Shown here: piece by piece, positions 7,843 to 15,250 of the stretch
Position numbering within the stretch: the stretch's first letter is position 1
Layout: every line of letters begins with the position of its first letter
Assembly: GCF_001909055.1 (NCBI RefSeq)
Contig: NZ_LVWI01000054.1
Coordinates: 1-62,486, forward strand
Reading direction: 5' to 3'
Length of the DNA stretch: 62,486 nucleotides
DNA from: Paenibacillus helianthi
Lineage (GTDB): Bacteria; Bacillota; Bacilli; Paenibacillales; Paenibacillaceae
Notes under the pieces: model-generated
What the model was told of the DNA's origin: nothing
The model's input: only the letters and a program-made list of their open reading frames with translations
Database searches by the model: none
Made by a program: the position numbers and the translations under genes

Positions 7843-8616
7843 ATGACGAATTCTTTTAACGATGTGCCGGTTCCTTTGTATGGCGCAGAGCGGGTAGATG
7901 ATTTACTGACACATGATTTAAAGATTATTCAGAGCGACGAGGTGTTCAGCTTTTCAATGGATGCAGTGTTGCTTGCAAGATTCGCCAGTGTACCGCCGCG
8001 TGGCAAGGTACTGGATCTGTGTACAGGCAATGGCGTGATCCCGATGCTTCTTACGACACGTACCAAGGCCACTATAGAAGGTATTGAGATTCAGCCGCGT
8101 CTGGCAGATATGGCTCGTCGAAGCGTAGCGATGAACGGGCTGGAGGATCGGGTAATTATACATGAGGGGGATTTACGTGAGCTGCACCATACGGCAGGAT
8201 ACGGCGTGTATGATGCGATAACCGTTAACCCGCCCTATATGCCGCTGAACGGGAGTGACCTTAAACTGAATACTCATCAGGCTATGGCCCGCCACGAGCT
8301 GGGCTGCACTCTTGAGGAGGTCGTTCAGGCCTGTGTACGGCTTGTCCGCACTGGTGGAAAGGTAAGCATGGTTCATAAGCCACAGCGTCTGGTGGATATC
8401 ATCAGTCTGATGAGACAATACCGGCTGGAACCGAAGCTGATCCGTTTTGTTCATCCGCGTGCCCATCTGGAGGCTAATATGGTATTAATCGAGGCGGCGC
8501 GGGATGGTAAGCCTGAGGTACGTTTACAACCCCCATTGATCGTATATAATGAGGACAATCAATATTGTCCGGAAATTCTGGATATCTACTATGGAGCTAA
8601 AGAGGGTAAATCATGA
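7843..8616 (+). CDS. tRNA1(Val) (adenine37-N6)-methyltransferase family protein (YabB)
   Basis: The 257-residue protein is a class I SAM-dependent methyltransferase. VLDLCTGNGVIPMLL (about residues 57-70) is the SAM-binding loop, and NPPY (129-132) is the catalytic motif of amino-group N6-adenine methylases. It resembles TrmN6/YfiC and B. subtilis YabB; the exact tRNA target is inferred from the family. The ribosome site TAGGAG comes from the repeat just upstream. Its stop overlaps the start of rsmI by four bases. yazA, which lies between the two in B. subtilis, is missing. Confidence 0.88.
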   Translation: MTNSFNDVPVPLYGAERVDDLLTHDLKIIQSDEVFSFSMDAVLLARFASVPPRGKVLDLCTGNGVIPMLLTTRTKATIEGIEIQPRLADMARRSVAMNGLEDRVIIHEGDLRELHHTAGYGVYDAITVNPPYMPLNGSDLKLNTHQAMARHELGCTLEEVVQACVRLVRTGGKVSMVHKPQRLVDIISLMRQYRLEPKLIRFVHPRAHLEANMVLIEAARDGKPEVRLQPPLIVYNEDNQYCPEILDIYYGAKEGKS

Positions 8617-9515
8617 CGATCTCGTGTCAAAGCAGCTTTCAAAACAGGAATATAGATCAGCAAAAAGGAACGGGTTCCCTGTATCTGGTAGCGACTCCCA
8701 TTGGCAACTTGGAGGATATGACGTATCGTGCTGTGCGTACGCTGCAGGAATGCGATATTATCGCCGCCGAGGATACGAGACAGACCCGCAAATTGCTAAG
8801 CCACTTCGAAATCACACCTTCGATGCTGTTCAGTTATCATGAGCATAATAAGGCGGCCAGTGGACCAGAGCTTATCCGCTATATAATAGAAGGTAAAAAT
8901 CTGGCACTGGTCAGCGACGCCGGTCTGCCGGCCATTTCCGACCCTGGAGCCGATCTCGTAGCGCTTGCGGTCAGCCACGGGATTCCCGTGGTTCCGATCC
9001 CCGGAGCAAATGCGGCGCTGTCTGCTTTGATTGCTTCAGGCTTGCCTACTAACAGCTTCACCTTCATCGGGTTCCTGCCAAGGGAGCGTAAGGATATTCG
9101 CACCGTGCTGTCGGCGCTCCGTTCAGCGCAAGGCACCCTATTGTTCTATGAATCACCGCACCGTGTAGCAAAAACATTGGCTCACCTGCAGGAGGCCTTC
9201 GGTAACCGCCAGGTTGTACTCGCCCGTGAATTGACAAAAAGATATGAGGAGTTCCTGCGCGGAACTATTGAAGAATGTGTGGTTTGGTTGTCAGATCATC
9301 CACCGCTTGGTGAGTACGTAATTGTGCTGGAGGGGGAGAGCAAAGAGGAGGCCAAGCTCGCCGAATCTTCCTGGTGGCGTGAACTCAGTATTGAGGAGCA
9401 TGTAGCCCACTATGAAACTTCCGGTCTGACACGTAAGGACGCTATGAAAAAAGCAGCATCAGATCGTGGGTTAGCCAAACGGGATATTTATAATGCTCTA
9501 CTGGAAAGAGAGTAA
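8613..9515 (+). CDS. rsmI: 16S rRNA (cytidine1402-2'-O)-methyltransferase
   Basis: RsmI adds the 2'-O-methyl to C1402 in the decoding site of 16S rRNA. The 300-residue protein has the tetrapyrrole-methylase fold: LYLVATPIGNLEDMTYRAV at the start of the domain, AAEDTRQTRKLL, VSDAGLPAISDPG and PGANAALSALIASGLP. There is a 17-residue extension before the domain. ATGA overlap with the upstream methyltransferase gene indicates coupled translation. A weak hairpin (9513-9540) lies at its 3' end, and then the GC-rich element begins. Confidence 0.95.
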   Translation: MTISCQSSFQNRNIDQQKGTGSLYLVATPIGNLEDMTYRAVRTLQECDIIAAEDTRQTRKLLSHFEITPSMLFSYHEHNKAASGPELIRYIIEGKNLALVSDAGLPAISDPGADLVALAVSHGIPVVPIPGANAALSALIASGLPTNSFTFIGFLPRERKDIRTVLSALRSAQGTLLFYESPHRVAKTLAHLQEAFGNRQVVLARELTKRYEEFLRGTIEECVVWLSDHPPLGEYVIVLEGESKEEAKLAESSWWRELSIEEHVAHYETSGLTRKDAMKKAASDRGLAKRDIYNALLERE

Positions 9516-9589
9516 GGAAATATTGATGAGGAGTTCCTTATATTAGTTGTAAATGTAGTTTCAACATTTATATATATGGCAACGGGGGA

Positions 9590-9890
9590 ATTTGGAGTAT
9601 ATATATGGGTATAGTGTAGCCAAGCAATTCCCGCAGGGAGAGCGGCTTGCAGCACCGCACGTTACCCGGGAGCGCCTTGCGCAGCCGCTATAGGAGGTAA
9701 TAGCCTATGGCGAAACCCTTCGCATGACAAGGCCCCGAGGGCTTGCCCGAAAGAGGGCCGGTCTACCATCAACCGATACTCTTTTACGCGCAGCCACACG
9801 ATCAGACAACTTTCCGGGTGTCCAGAGGGCCGGGGCCCTTGGGGCTCTCCCTGTAGGGAGTGTTTGGAGGGTAAACCTTAGGAAGGGAAA
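9590..9890 (+). other. GC-rich structured element of unknown nature
   Basis: This block is much richer in G+C than the AT-rich DNA around it. It carries several perfect inverted repeats: 9686-9694 with 9704-9712 (nine pairs including one G-T), 9731-9735 with 9755-9759, and 9847-9853 with 9854-9860. AGGAGGT (9692-9698) precedes a six-codon frame MAKPFA (9707-9727), whose stop overlaps an ATG at 9724 that opens a 78-codon frame rich in arginine. On the minus strand another 69-codon frame crosses it. I cannot tell whether it is a structured RNA, a decayed gene or a genomic repeat. It sits where metS would be expected nearby in B. subtilis order. Confidence 0.5.
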
Positions 9891-9924
9891 AGAGCAAAAA
9901 AATACCTCCCGCATAACGGGAGGC
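9890..9924 (-). terminator. abrB terminator
   Basis: Read on the minus strand, CCTCCCGTTATGCGGGAGG is followed by TATTTTTTT. It lies about 60 bases beyond the abrB stop codon. In the plus direction there is no T run, so it serves abrB only. Confidence 0.88.
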
Positions 9925-9986
9925 CAAGGAGATATAAAAAGGTTAGAATTAACAATTTGATTAGTTCTTATTATAACCTATTTGTT

Positions 9987-10241
9987 TTAATTTGTCACAG
10001 GGGTAGGGATGGCAGAAATGCATTCGTGACAAACAATTTTTCCTTTGAAATAGGTTACGTTTTCAGCATTGCCACAGAATATGCAAGCAGGCTCATATTT
10101 CTTAAGCATGATCCGCTCACCGTCCACGTAAATTTCGAGCGCATCCTTTTCTCCGATGCCCAGTGTACGGCGCAATTCAATTGGAATAACAACCCGTCCT
10201 AGCTCATCTACTTTTCTAACTATACCTGTTGATTTCATCAT
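9987..10241 (-). CDS. abrB: transition-state regulator AbrB with a C-terminal zinc-ribbon
   Basis: The product is 84 residues. Residues 1-50 form the swapped-hairpin AbrB DNA-binding domain with GIVRKVDELGRVVIPIELRR. In place of the B. subtilis dimerisation tail it ends in a short domain with Cys53, Cys56, Cys71 and Cys74, a likely zinc ribbon similar in layout to Gin/CsfB. AbrB represses post-exponential genes during growth. The start at 10241 follows GAGGAG by 11 bases. It has a strong promoter, Spo0A boxes just inside the transcript and its own terminator, so it is monocistronic and likely repressed by Spo0A, as in Bacillus. Confidence 0.93.
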   Translation of the reverse strand: MMKSTGIVRKVDELGRVVIPIELRRTLGIGEKDALEIYVDGERIMLKKYEPACIFCGNAENVTYFKGKIVCHECISAIPTPVTN

Positions 10242-10270
10242 TGCAATCGTTGCTCCTCTCAATGTTCAAA

Positions 10271-10287
10271 AGCGTCATTATTCGACA
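10271..10287 (-). promoter_or_regulatory. tandem Spo0A boxes at abrB
   Basis: On the minus strand, TGTCGAA (10287-10281) matches the Spo0A box exactly, and TGACGCT (10277-10271) follows three bases later as a weaker box. They lie about 20 bases past the likely transcription start, the same arrangement by which Spo0A represses abrB in B. subtilis. A single extra TTCGACA is at 10465-10471. Confidence 0.7.
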
Positions 10288-10310
10288 ATGTTCACCGTTT
10301 TATGATATTT

Positions 10311-10339
10311 ATAATACCAACCATTCCCAAAACAGTCAA
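10311..10339 (-). promoter_or_regulatory. SigA promoter of abrB
   Basis: TTGACT (10339-10334) and TATTAT (10316-10311) are separated by 17 bases on the minus strand. The spacing to the Spo0A boxes and start codon fits. The rest of the 305-base gap to the HD gene is AT-rich, as expected of AbrB/Spo0A-controlled regions. Confidence 0.8.
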
Positions 10340-10546
10340 CCTTTTTTACGGGTGATTTCAAGGGTATTTTGATAAAAACTTTTGTGACGCTTATAAATAA
10401 CGCAAATCGTATGAAAATTGCTAAAAATTAGTTTGTCGATTTGTAAATCTATAAAACGTCACGGTTCGACAAAGTGCGACATTATCTACTATTATAACCT
10501 TTGTTTCAACTGATTTCTATTATTATTATTCAAAGGAGTTGAACTT

Positions 10547-11830
10547 ATGAAGCAACCGCTGACAGAAGAGAAGGTTTTTAAAGACCCGGTACACAACTAT
10601 ATTCATGTTCAGGATACGATCATCTGGCGATTGATTAATACCAGCGAATTTCAGCGTTTGCGTCGCATTCGCCAGCTTGGTACCTCTTATCTAACCTTCC
10701 ACGGAGCAGAGCATAGCCGTTTTTCCCACTCCCTGGGCGTTTATGAAATTACACGGCGAATCATCTCCCAGTTTGAACGAAGCGGGTACAAGGATTGGAT
10801 GCCGGAGGAGAGTCTGCTCACATTATGTGCAGCGCTCTTACATGATTTGGGACATGGGCCGTTCTCCCATTCAATAGAAGAAGCTTTTGAAATGAACCAC
10901 GAGGATTGGACCTGCAGAATAATACAGGAGAATACGGAAATCACTGCTATACTGCGGGATGTGAGTGAGGATTTCCCGCGCAAGGTTGCCTCTGTAATTG
11001 CCAAAACATATGAGCATGAAATCGTGGTCAACCTGGTGTCCGGTCCTCTGGATGCGGATCGCATGGATTATTTGTTGCGGGATGCTTACTACACCGGAGT
11101 GAACTATGGAACCATCGATATTGACCGTATTCTAAGAATGCTGCGTCCTTATAATGGGAGGGTTGTCGTAAAGGAATCAGGCATGCATGCCATTGAGGAT
11201 TATCTGATGTCACGGTACCAGATGTATTGGCAGGTATACTTTCACCCGGTTACGCGCAGTTCGGAGATTATTTTGCGCCAGATTTTCCGCAGGGCGAAAG
11301 AGCTTCTCCAGGAGGGTTACTCCTTCCGCTTTATGATCAATCCACTCCGTGATTTATTTTGTGGAGAGATTAATGTAGAACAGTATTTACTGCTGGATGA
11401 AGCCTTGGTCCAGACTGCCTTTATGCAGTGGACGCTGGAATCCGATGAAACGTTAGCTGACTTGTGCAGCCGATTTATTCATCGTAAACTGTATAAATAT
11501 GTGGAGATGGACCATCTCGATTCGGAGACGATTGACGAAATCCGCCGCAGTTTTGCCGGTGCCGGGCTGCTTCCTGATTACGACCTGGAAATTGATTATC
11601 CGACAGATCTCCCCTATGATGTTTTCCGTCCGGGACAGGGCTTTGACAGCAAACAAATTTTGCTGCTGGACCGGCATGACAAATTGCGGGAAATCTCTGA
11701 AGTATCGGATATAGTCCGCTCAATCAGCGGCATTCACCGCGGACGGTATCACCTTTATTTTCCACAGGACAAGCTGCAAAATGTGCTTACACAGCTGCCG
11801 GACTCTATCGCTATGATCTTTGCAAAATAA
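10547..11830 (+). CDS. HD-domain phosphohydrolase (YwfO/dNTPase-like)
   Basis: The 427-residue protein has a complete HD metal site: HSRFSHSLGVYE near residue 56, LLHDLGHGPFSHSIEEAF (the HD pair), and PLDADRMDYLLRDAYYTG with a final aspartate. This arrangement is shared with the YwfO and dGTPase families, which cleave triphosphate from dNTPs; the substrate here is inferred. AAAGGAG lies about 8 bases before the ATG. In B. subtilis this slot holds metS, so this is an exchange. Its promoter region is shared with abrB and contains a perfect Spo0A box (10465-10471), so sporulation control is possible. Confidence 0.88.
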   Translation: MKQPLTEEKVFKDPVHNYIHVQDTIIWRLINTSEFQRLRRIRQLGTSYLTFHGAEHSRFSHSLGVYEITRRIISQFERSGYKDWMPEESLLTLCAALLHDLGHGPFSHSIEEAFEMNHEDWTCRIIQENTEITAILRDVSEDFPRKVASVIAKTYEHEIVVNLVSGPLDADRMDYLLRDAYYTGVNYGTIDIDRILRMLRPYNGRVVVKESGMHAIEDYLMSRYQMYWQVYFHPVTRSSEIILRQIFRRAKELLQEGYSFRFMINPLRDLFCGEINVEQYLLLDEALVQTAFMQWTLESDETLADLCSRFIHRKLYKYVEMDHLDSETIDEIRRSFAGAGLLPDYDLEIDYPTDLPYDVFRPGQGFDSKQILLLDRHDKLREISEVSDIVRSISGIHRGRYHLYFPQDKLQNVLTQLPDSIAMIFAK

Positions 11831-11884
11831 TACAAAAATTTCTGGAATTCATCATAGAAAACAAGACCGAAGGGACGATACAGC

Positions 11885-12655
11885 ATGCGCTTATTCGACA
11901 CACATACTCATCTGGATGCACCGCAATTCGACGAGGACCGTGAGCAGGTTATTGCCCGCGCGTTAGAGGCTGGTGTCAGCAAGATGATTAACATCGGATT
12001 TAACCGGGAAACGATTCCAACGACAATGAAATTGGCAGAATCGTATGATTATATTTATGCAGCAGTTGGCTGGCACCCCGTGGACGCCATTGACATGAAA
12101 GAGGAGGATATGGACTGGATCGCCTCTCTGTGCAGCCATAAAAAGGTGGTGGCTATCGGAGAAATTGGACTTGATTACTACTGGGATACCTCACCCAAAG
12201 AGGTACAGCATGAGGTATTCCGCAAACAGATTGGTATGGCACGGGAACTAAAAATGCCTATCTGTATTCATAATCGTGATGCCCATGAGGATGTGGTACG
12301 AATTTTGCGGGAGGAGAAGGCAAGTGAAATTGGCGGTGTCATGCACTCCTTTTCCGGGAGTTGGGAAACGGCCAAAATGTGTCTTGATCTAGGCTTTCAT
12401 TTATCCTTCGGCGGGCCTGTGACTTTCAAGAATGCCAGGGTGCCTAAAGAGGTGCTTGCTCAGACTCCAATGGACCGGCTTTTGATCGAAACCGACTCCC
12501 CATATCTGACGCCTCACCCCTTCCGCGGGAAGCGAAATGAGAGTGCTCATGTGAAGCTTGTCGCCGAGGCAGCAGCGGAAATAAAAGGGATTGATTTACA
12601 GGAATTGGCTGAAATTACGTATGCGAACGCGCTGGAACGATTTGGAATTGTCTGA
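11885..12655 (+). CDS. tatD: TatD family metal-dependent DNase (YabD)
   Basis: The 256-residue TIM-barrel hydrolase has the metal-binding HxH at the N-terminus (FDTHTHLD, His7 and His9), GEIGLDYYWD, PICIHNRDAHED, MHSFSG and LIETDSPYL followed by TPHPFRGKRNES. TatD enzymes are 3'-5' exonucleases and deacylases that act in DNA repair and D-aminoacyl turnover; the exact role is inferred. The ribosome site is AAGGGACG, moderately placed. About 200 bases of AT-rich DNA follow before the riboswitch. A 13-base palindrome TGTGACAGTCACA lies at 12835-12847. Confidence 0.92.
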   Translation: MRLFDTHTHLDAPQFDEDREQVIARALEAGVSKMINIGFNRETIPTTMKLAESYDYIYAAVGWHPVDAIDMKEEDMDWIASLCSHKKVVAIGEIGLDYYWDTSPKEVQHEVFRKQIGMARELKMPICIHNRDAHEDVVRILREEKASEIGGVMHSFSGSWETAKMCLDLGFHLSFGGPVTFKNARVPKEVLAQTPMDRLLIETDSPYLTPHPFRGKRNESAHVKLVAEAAAEIKGIDLQELAEITYANALERFGIV

Positions 12656-12856
12656 AAACGGGAGAAAAACAGGTGAAAAAAGAAGTATAGCCGATATATT
12701 AAACTTTTTTAATAAAGAAACGGCTGATTATTACAATATTTTAATGATTTTTTTACGTAAACGTGGTTGAATCGTGCTTTACAACATGCATCAAAACAGG
12801 ATATCATCTTTTCAGTGAAGTGAGCTGTTGTTACTGTGACAGTCACAATTTCATGG

Positions 12857-13085
12857 ATCGTCTCGCTGAGTCTCCGTATGGAGAACGGGGGAACCAATAA
12901 TGATCTGCCGCATGTCCGTACATAGAGTACAACATAGAAATGCCGCAGACTTTATTTGATTTCTTCACGTGGTCTTTGGGGTGAATTTGAGGGCAACCGC
13001 CGTGAGCGGGTGACCTGAGATAGGGCGTCTCTCTTATGCCCGAACCCGACAGCTAACCCCGTAAGCGCAAGTAAGAGAGGAAACC
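12857..13085 (+). promoter_or_regulatory. c-di-AMP riboswitch (ydaO-yuaA class)
   Basis: The leader carries the conserved pieces of this class in order: 'acgggggaaccaa' (12885-12898), 'ggggtgaat' (12978-12986), 'agggc' before a pairing arm, 'cccgaacccgacagctaacc' (about 13038-13057) and 'cgtaagcg'. TCTCTCTTA and TAAGAGAGG pair across the last part. It is followed by a strong terminator and then yabE, a cell-wall enzyme gene, which is a known partner of this class. Expected logic, from family knowledge: c-di-AMP binding favours termination. A weak promoter TTTACA-18-TATCAT (12778-12807) may drive it. Confidence 0.88.
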
Positions 13086-13123
13086 TCGTGCATAAACATT
13101 CCCGCGTATTCTGACACCCGGAG

Positions 13124-13167
13124 AGCCACGAAAGAGTCCTCTGTGAACTCTTTTGGGCTTTTTTTGT
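13124..13167 (+). terminator. riboswitch-controlled terminator before yabE
   Basis: AAAGAGT and ACTCTTT, extended by AGCC and GGCT, pair and are followed by seven T. It lies right after the c-di-AMP aptamer and 200 bases before the yabE start, in the position of an expression platform. Confidence 0.85.
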
Positions 13168-13372
13168 TTTTTGAATAATGCGGATGTTCCCAGCATACTG
13201 TTATATAACAGATGTCTGGAGTAGCTATGCCGAGCAGGCGATCCATGAGCAGGAAACGCTAAAGCAATGCGGGCGTATCCTGTGCAATCTCAAACCTAGT
13301 TTCGTCAGAAGTGATAAAGTCACCTTTGCTATACAACTTGGACGACGGGGCTATGTAAGGAGGATGGAGAGA

Positions 13373-14533
13373 ATGGGCGTATTCCAACCAGAAGTATCCC
13401 ATGATTCGCAATCATCCAGCAGGTCTTTCGCATTACGGTGGAAGCAAGTGAATCCTCGCGTACTTTCGCTTGCAGGCGCGGCATCAATTGTTATCGCGCT
13501 GGTAATTCTGCTGTACGTACACGGTCAAAGCATTAAAGAAATAACTTTAGTAATAGACGGAAAGGTACAAACGCTGGAGACGCGGGATGCGCTGCTCAGC
13601 GATGTGCTGGCAAAGGAACAAATTTCGCTTCAGCCGCATGATGCTTTATCCATTGGCCTTAGTGATGAAATAAAAGACGGCGACCGCGTCGTAATCAACC
13701 GTGCGCAGGCCCTTAAGCTTACTGCGGATGGAACAACCCAAACGCTGTACACGACCGAGGATACCATCGGTCAGGCGATTGACAAACTGGGCGTCAGCCT
13801 GGAAAGCTACGATAAGATTTATCCTTCGCTCAACACTGCAGTTTCTGCCGACATGGAAATCAAAATTGTCCGAATCAACAAGCAAGTGGTACAGCGGACA
13901 ACGAATTTGCCTTTCCGAGTAATTAAGACCGCAGACCCCTCCCTGACCAAGGGAACTGTAAGAGTTGCACAAGCAGGCAAACCCGGCGTAATGGTCCAGC
14001 ATATTGAGAAAATCTATCAAGATGGCGAGCTGGCATCTATGCGTATGGTGGGCAAGGAAGTACAGGCAGTTACCAAAGACAAGATCATTGCTATTGGTAC
14101 CAAAGCACTTCCCAAGGCTGCTGTAGCTACTACTGCAACTTCCAATTCAACCACTACCACTAAATCATCTAAAGTCAGAGCGAACAGCAACAATGTTGCC
14201 AGCAAGGCAGGTATGGATTTCGAGTACAAAAAAGTAATTAAAAATGTATCCATGACAGCTTATTCATCTGAAGAGCCTGGTATTGGAACCCGTACGGCTT
14301 CCGGCACACGCGTAACGGAAGGTAGGACCATCGCTGTAGATCCAGACGTAATACCTATTGGCTGGTGGGTGTATATTGAGGGACTTGGGTTTCGCCGTGC
14401 AGAGGATACCGGCGGTGCCATTAAAGGCAACAAGGTAGATGTCTATTATGATTCACTGAGCCATGCCCGTAACTTCGGCCGTAAATCGCGTACGATTTAT
14501 GTGATTGGACCTGTGAAGCCAGAGCTGAATTAA
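13373..14533 (+). CDS. yabE: YabE-like cell wall protein with DUF348, G5 and 3D domains
   Basis: The 386-residue protein has one N-terminal membrane helix (about residues 32-50, VLSLAGAASIVIALVILLY), then DUF348 repeats (ITLVIDGKVQTLETR and similar), a G5 domain with the KTADPSLTKGTVRVAQAGKPG segment, a threonine/serine linker and a C-terminal 3D domain (IAVDPDVIPIGWWVYIEG with DTGGAIKGNKVDVYY). Such proteins are related to resuscitation-promoting factors and cut peptidoglycan. The start at 13373 follows AAGGAGG by nine bases; earlier in-frame ATG codons lie in the leader. Expression is under the c-di-AMP riboswitch upstream. Confidence 0.9.
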   Translation: MGVFQPEVSHDSQSSSRSFALRWKQVNPRVLSLAGAASIVIALVILLYVHGQSIKEITLVIDGKVQTLETRDALLSDVLAKEQISLQPHDALSIGLSDEIKDGDRVVINRAQALKLTADGTTQTLYTTEDTIGQAIDKLGVSLESYDKIYPSLNTAVSADMEIKIVRINKQVVQRTTNLPFRVIKTADPSLTKGTVRVAQAGKPGVMVQHIEKIYQDGELASMRMVGKEVQAVTKDKIIAIGTKALPKAAVATTATSNSTTTTKSSKVRANSNNVASKAGMDFEYKKVIKNVSMTAYSSEEPGIGTRTASGTRVTEGRTIAVDPDVIPIGWWVYIEGLGFRRAEDTGGAIKGNKVDVYYDSLSHARNFGRKSRTIYVIGPVKPELN

Positions 14534-14643
14534 GCAGCAGATTTTTGCAAATTAGCGTTTTATAAGATATAGTGAGGGTAGCACTTAAGACTGTTACGGA
14601 ATTACAGAGCTGCCGCTCATCACTTATACATTCTTTAGCCAAT

Positions 14644-14671
14644 AAGAAGGGGAGCGAATCCTCTTCTTTTT
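14644..14671 (+). terminator. terminator between yabE and rnmV
   Basis: AAGAAGGGGA and TCCTCTTCTT pair around a short loop and are followed by TTT. It separates yabE from the rnmV-rsmA pair. Confidence 0.6.
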
Positions 14672-14698
14672 GCGTTGCAGAGTAAGGAGTTTTGTAAA

Positions 14699-15250
14699 AT
14701 GATCAAGGAATTAATCGTTGTGGAAGGTAAAAGCGATACAGTTGCGGTTAAGCGTGCTGTAGATGCGGATACCATTGAAACAGGCGGTTCAGCAGTTGAC
14801 CGCAAAGTGATCGCCAGGATTGCGCTGGCCATGGAGCGCAGAGGGGTCATTATTCTAACTGATCCTGATCACGCCGGGGAACGGATCCGGAAGATTGTGT
14901 CTTCCAAGGTGCCAGGCTGCAAGCATGCGTTCATTCCTGAAAAAGATGCTACCCGCAAAGGTGACATCGGAGTTGAAAATGCTTCTCCGGAGGCTATTCG
15001 TCACGCGCTTGAGCATGTTCATACTTCCTTTGAAGGCGCCCCGGCCCTGATTGGGTTGGAGGATCTGATGGCTGCAGGGATGATGGTGCATCCCCGGGCA
15101 GCGGAGCGGAGAATGGAGTTGGGCAATTTGCTGGGGATCGGCTACTGTAACGGCAAGCAGCTATACAAGCGGCTGGCGATGTTTGGAATATCACGAGAGG
15201 AATTTGTAAATGCTCTCGCGCAAATTGATCAGGGAGGCATTACCTCATGA
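14699..15250 (+). CDS. rnmV: ribonuclease M5
   Basis: RNase M5 makes the final cuts that mature 5S rRNA. The 183-residue protein starts with a Toprim domain: ELIVVEGKSDTVAVKRAVD with the catalytic glutamate, and LTDPDHAGERIR with the paired acidic residues. The start at 14699 is set by AAGGAG about 10 bases upstream; a longer frame from 14675 overlaps the terminator side. Its TGA overlaps the ATG of rsmA. The same pairing occurs in Bacillus. Confidence 0.95.
   Translation: MIKELIVVEGKSDTVAVKRAVDADTIETGGSAVDRKVIARIALAMERRGVIILTDPDHAGERIRKIVSSKVPGCKHAFIPEKDATRKGDIGVENASPEAIRHALEHVHTSFEGAPALIGLEDLMAAGMMVHPRAAERRMELGNLLGIGYCNGKQLYKRLAMFGISREEFVNALAQIDQGGITS

Noticed and set aside
9705..9914. 69-codon minus-strand frame in the GC-rich element
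   Set aside because: Not listed as a gene: it starts without a ribosome site inside the abrB terminator side; kept only as part of the unexplained element.
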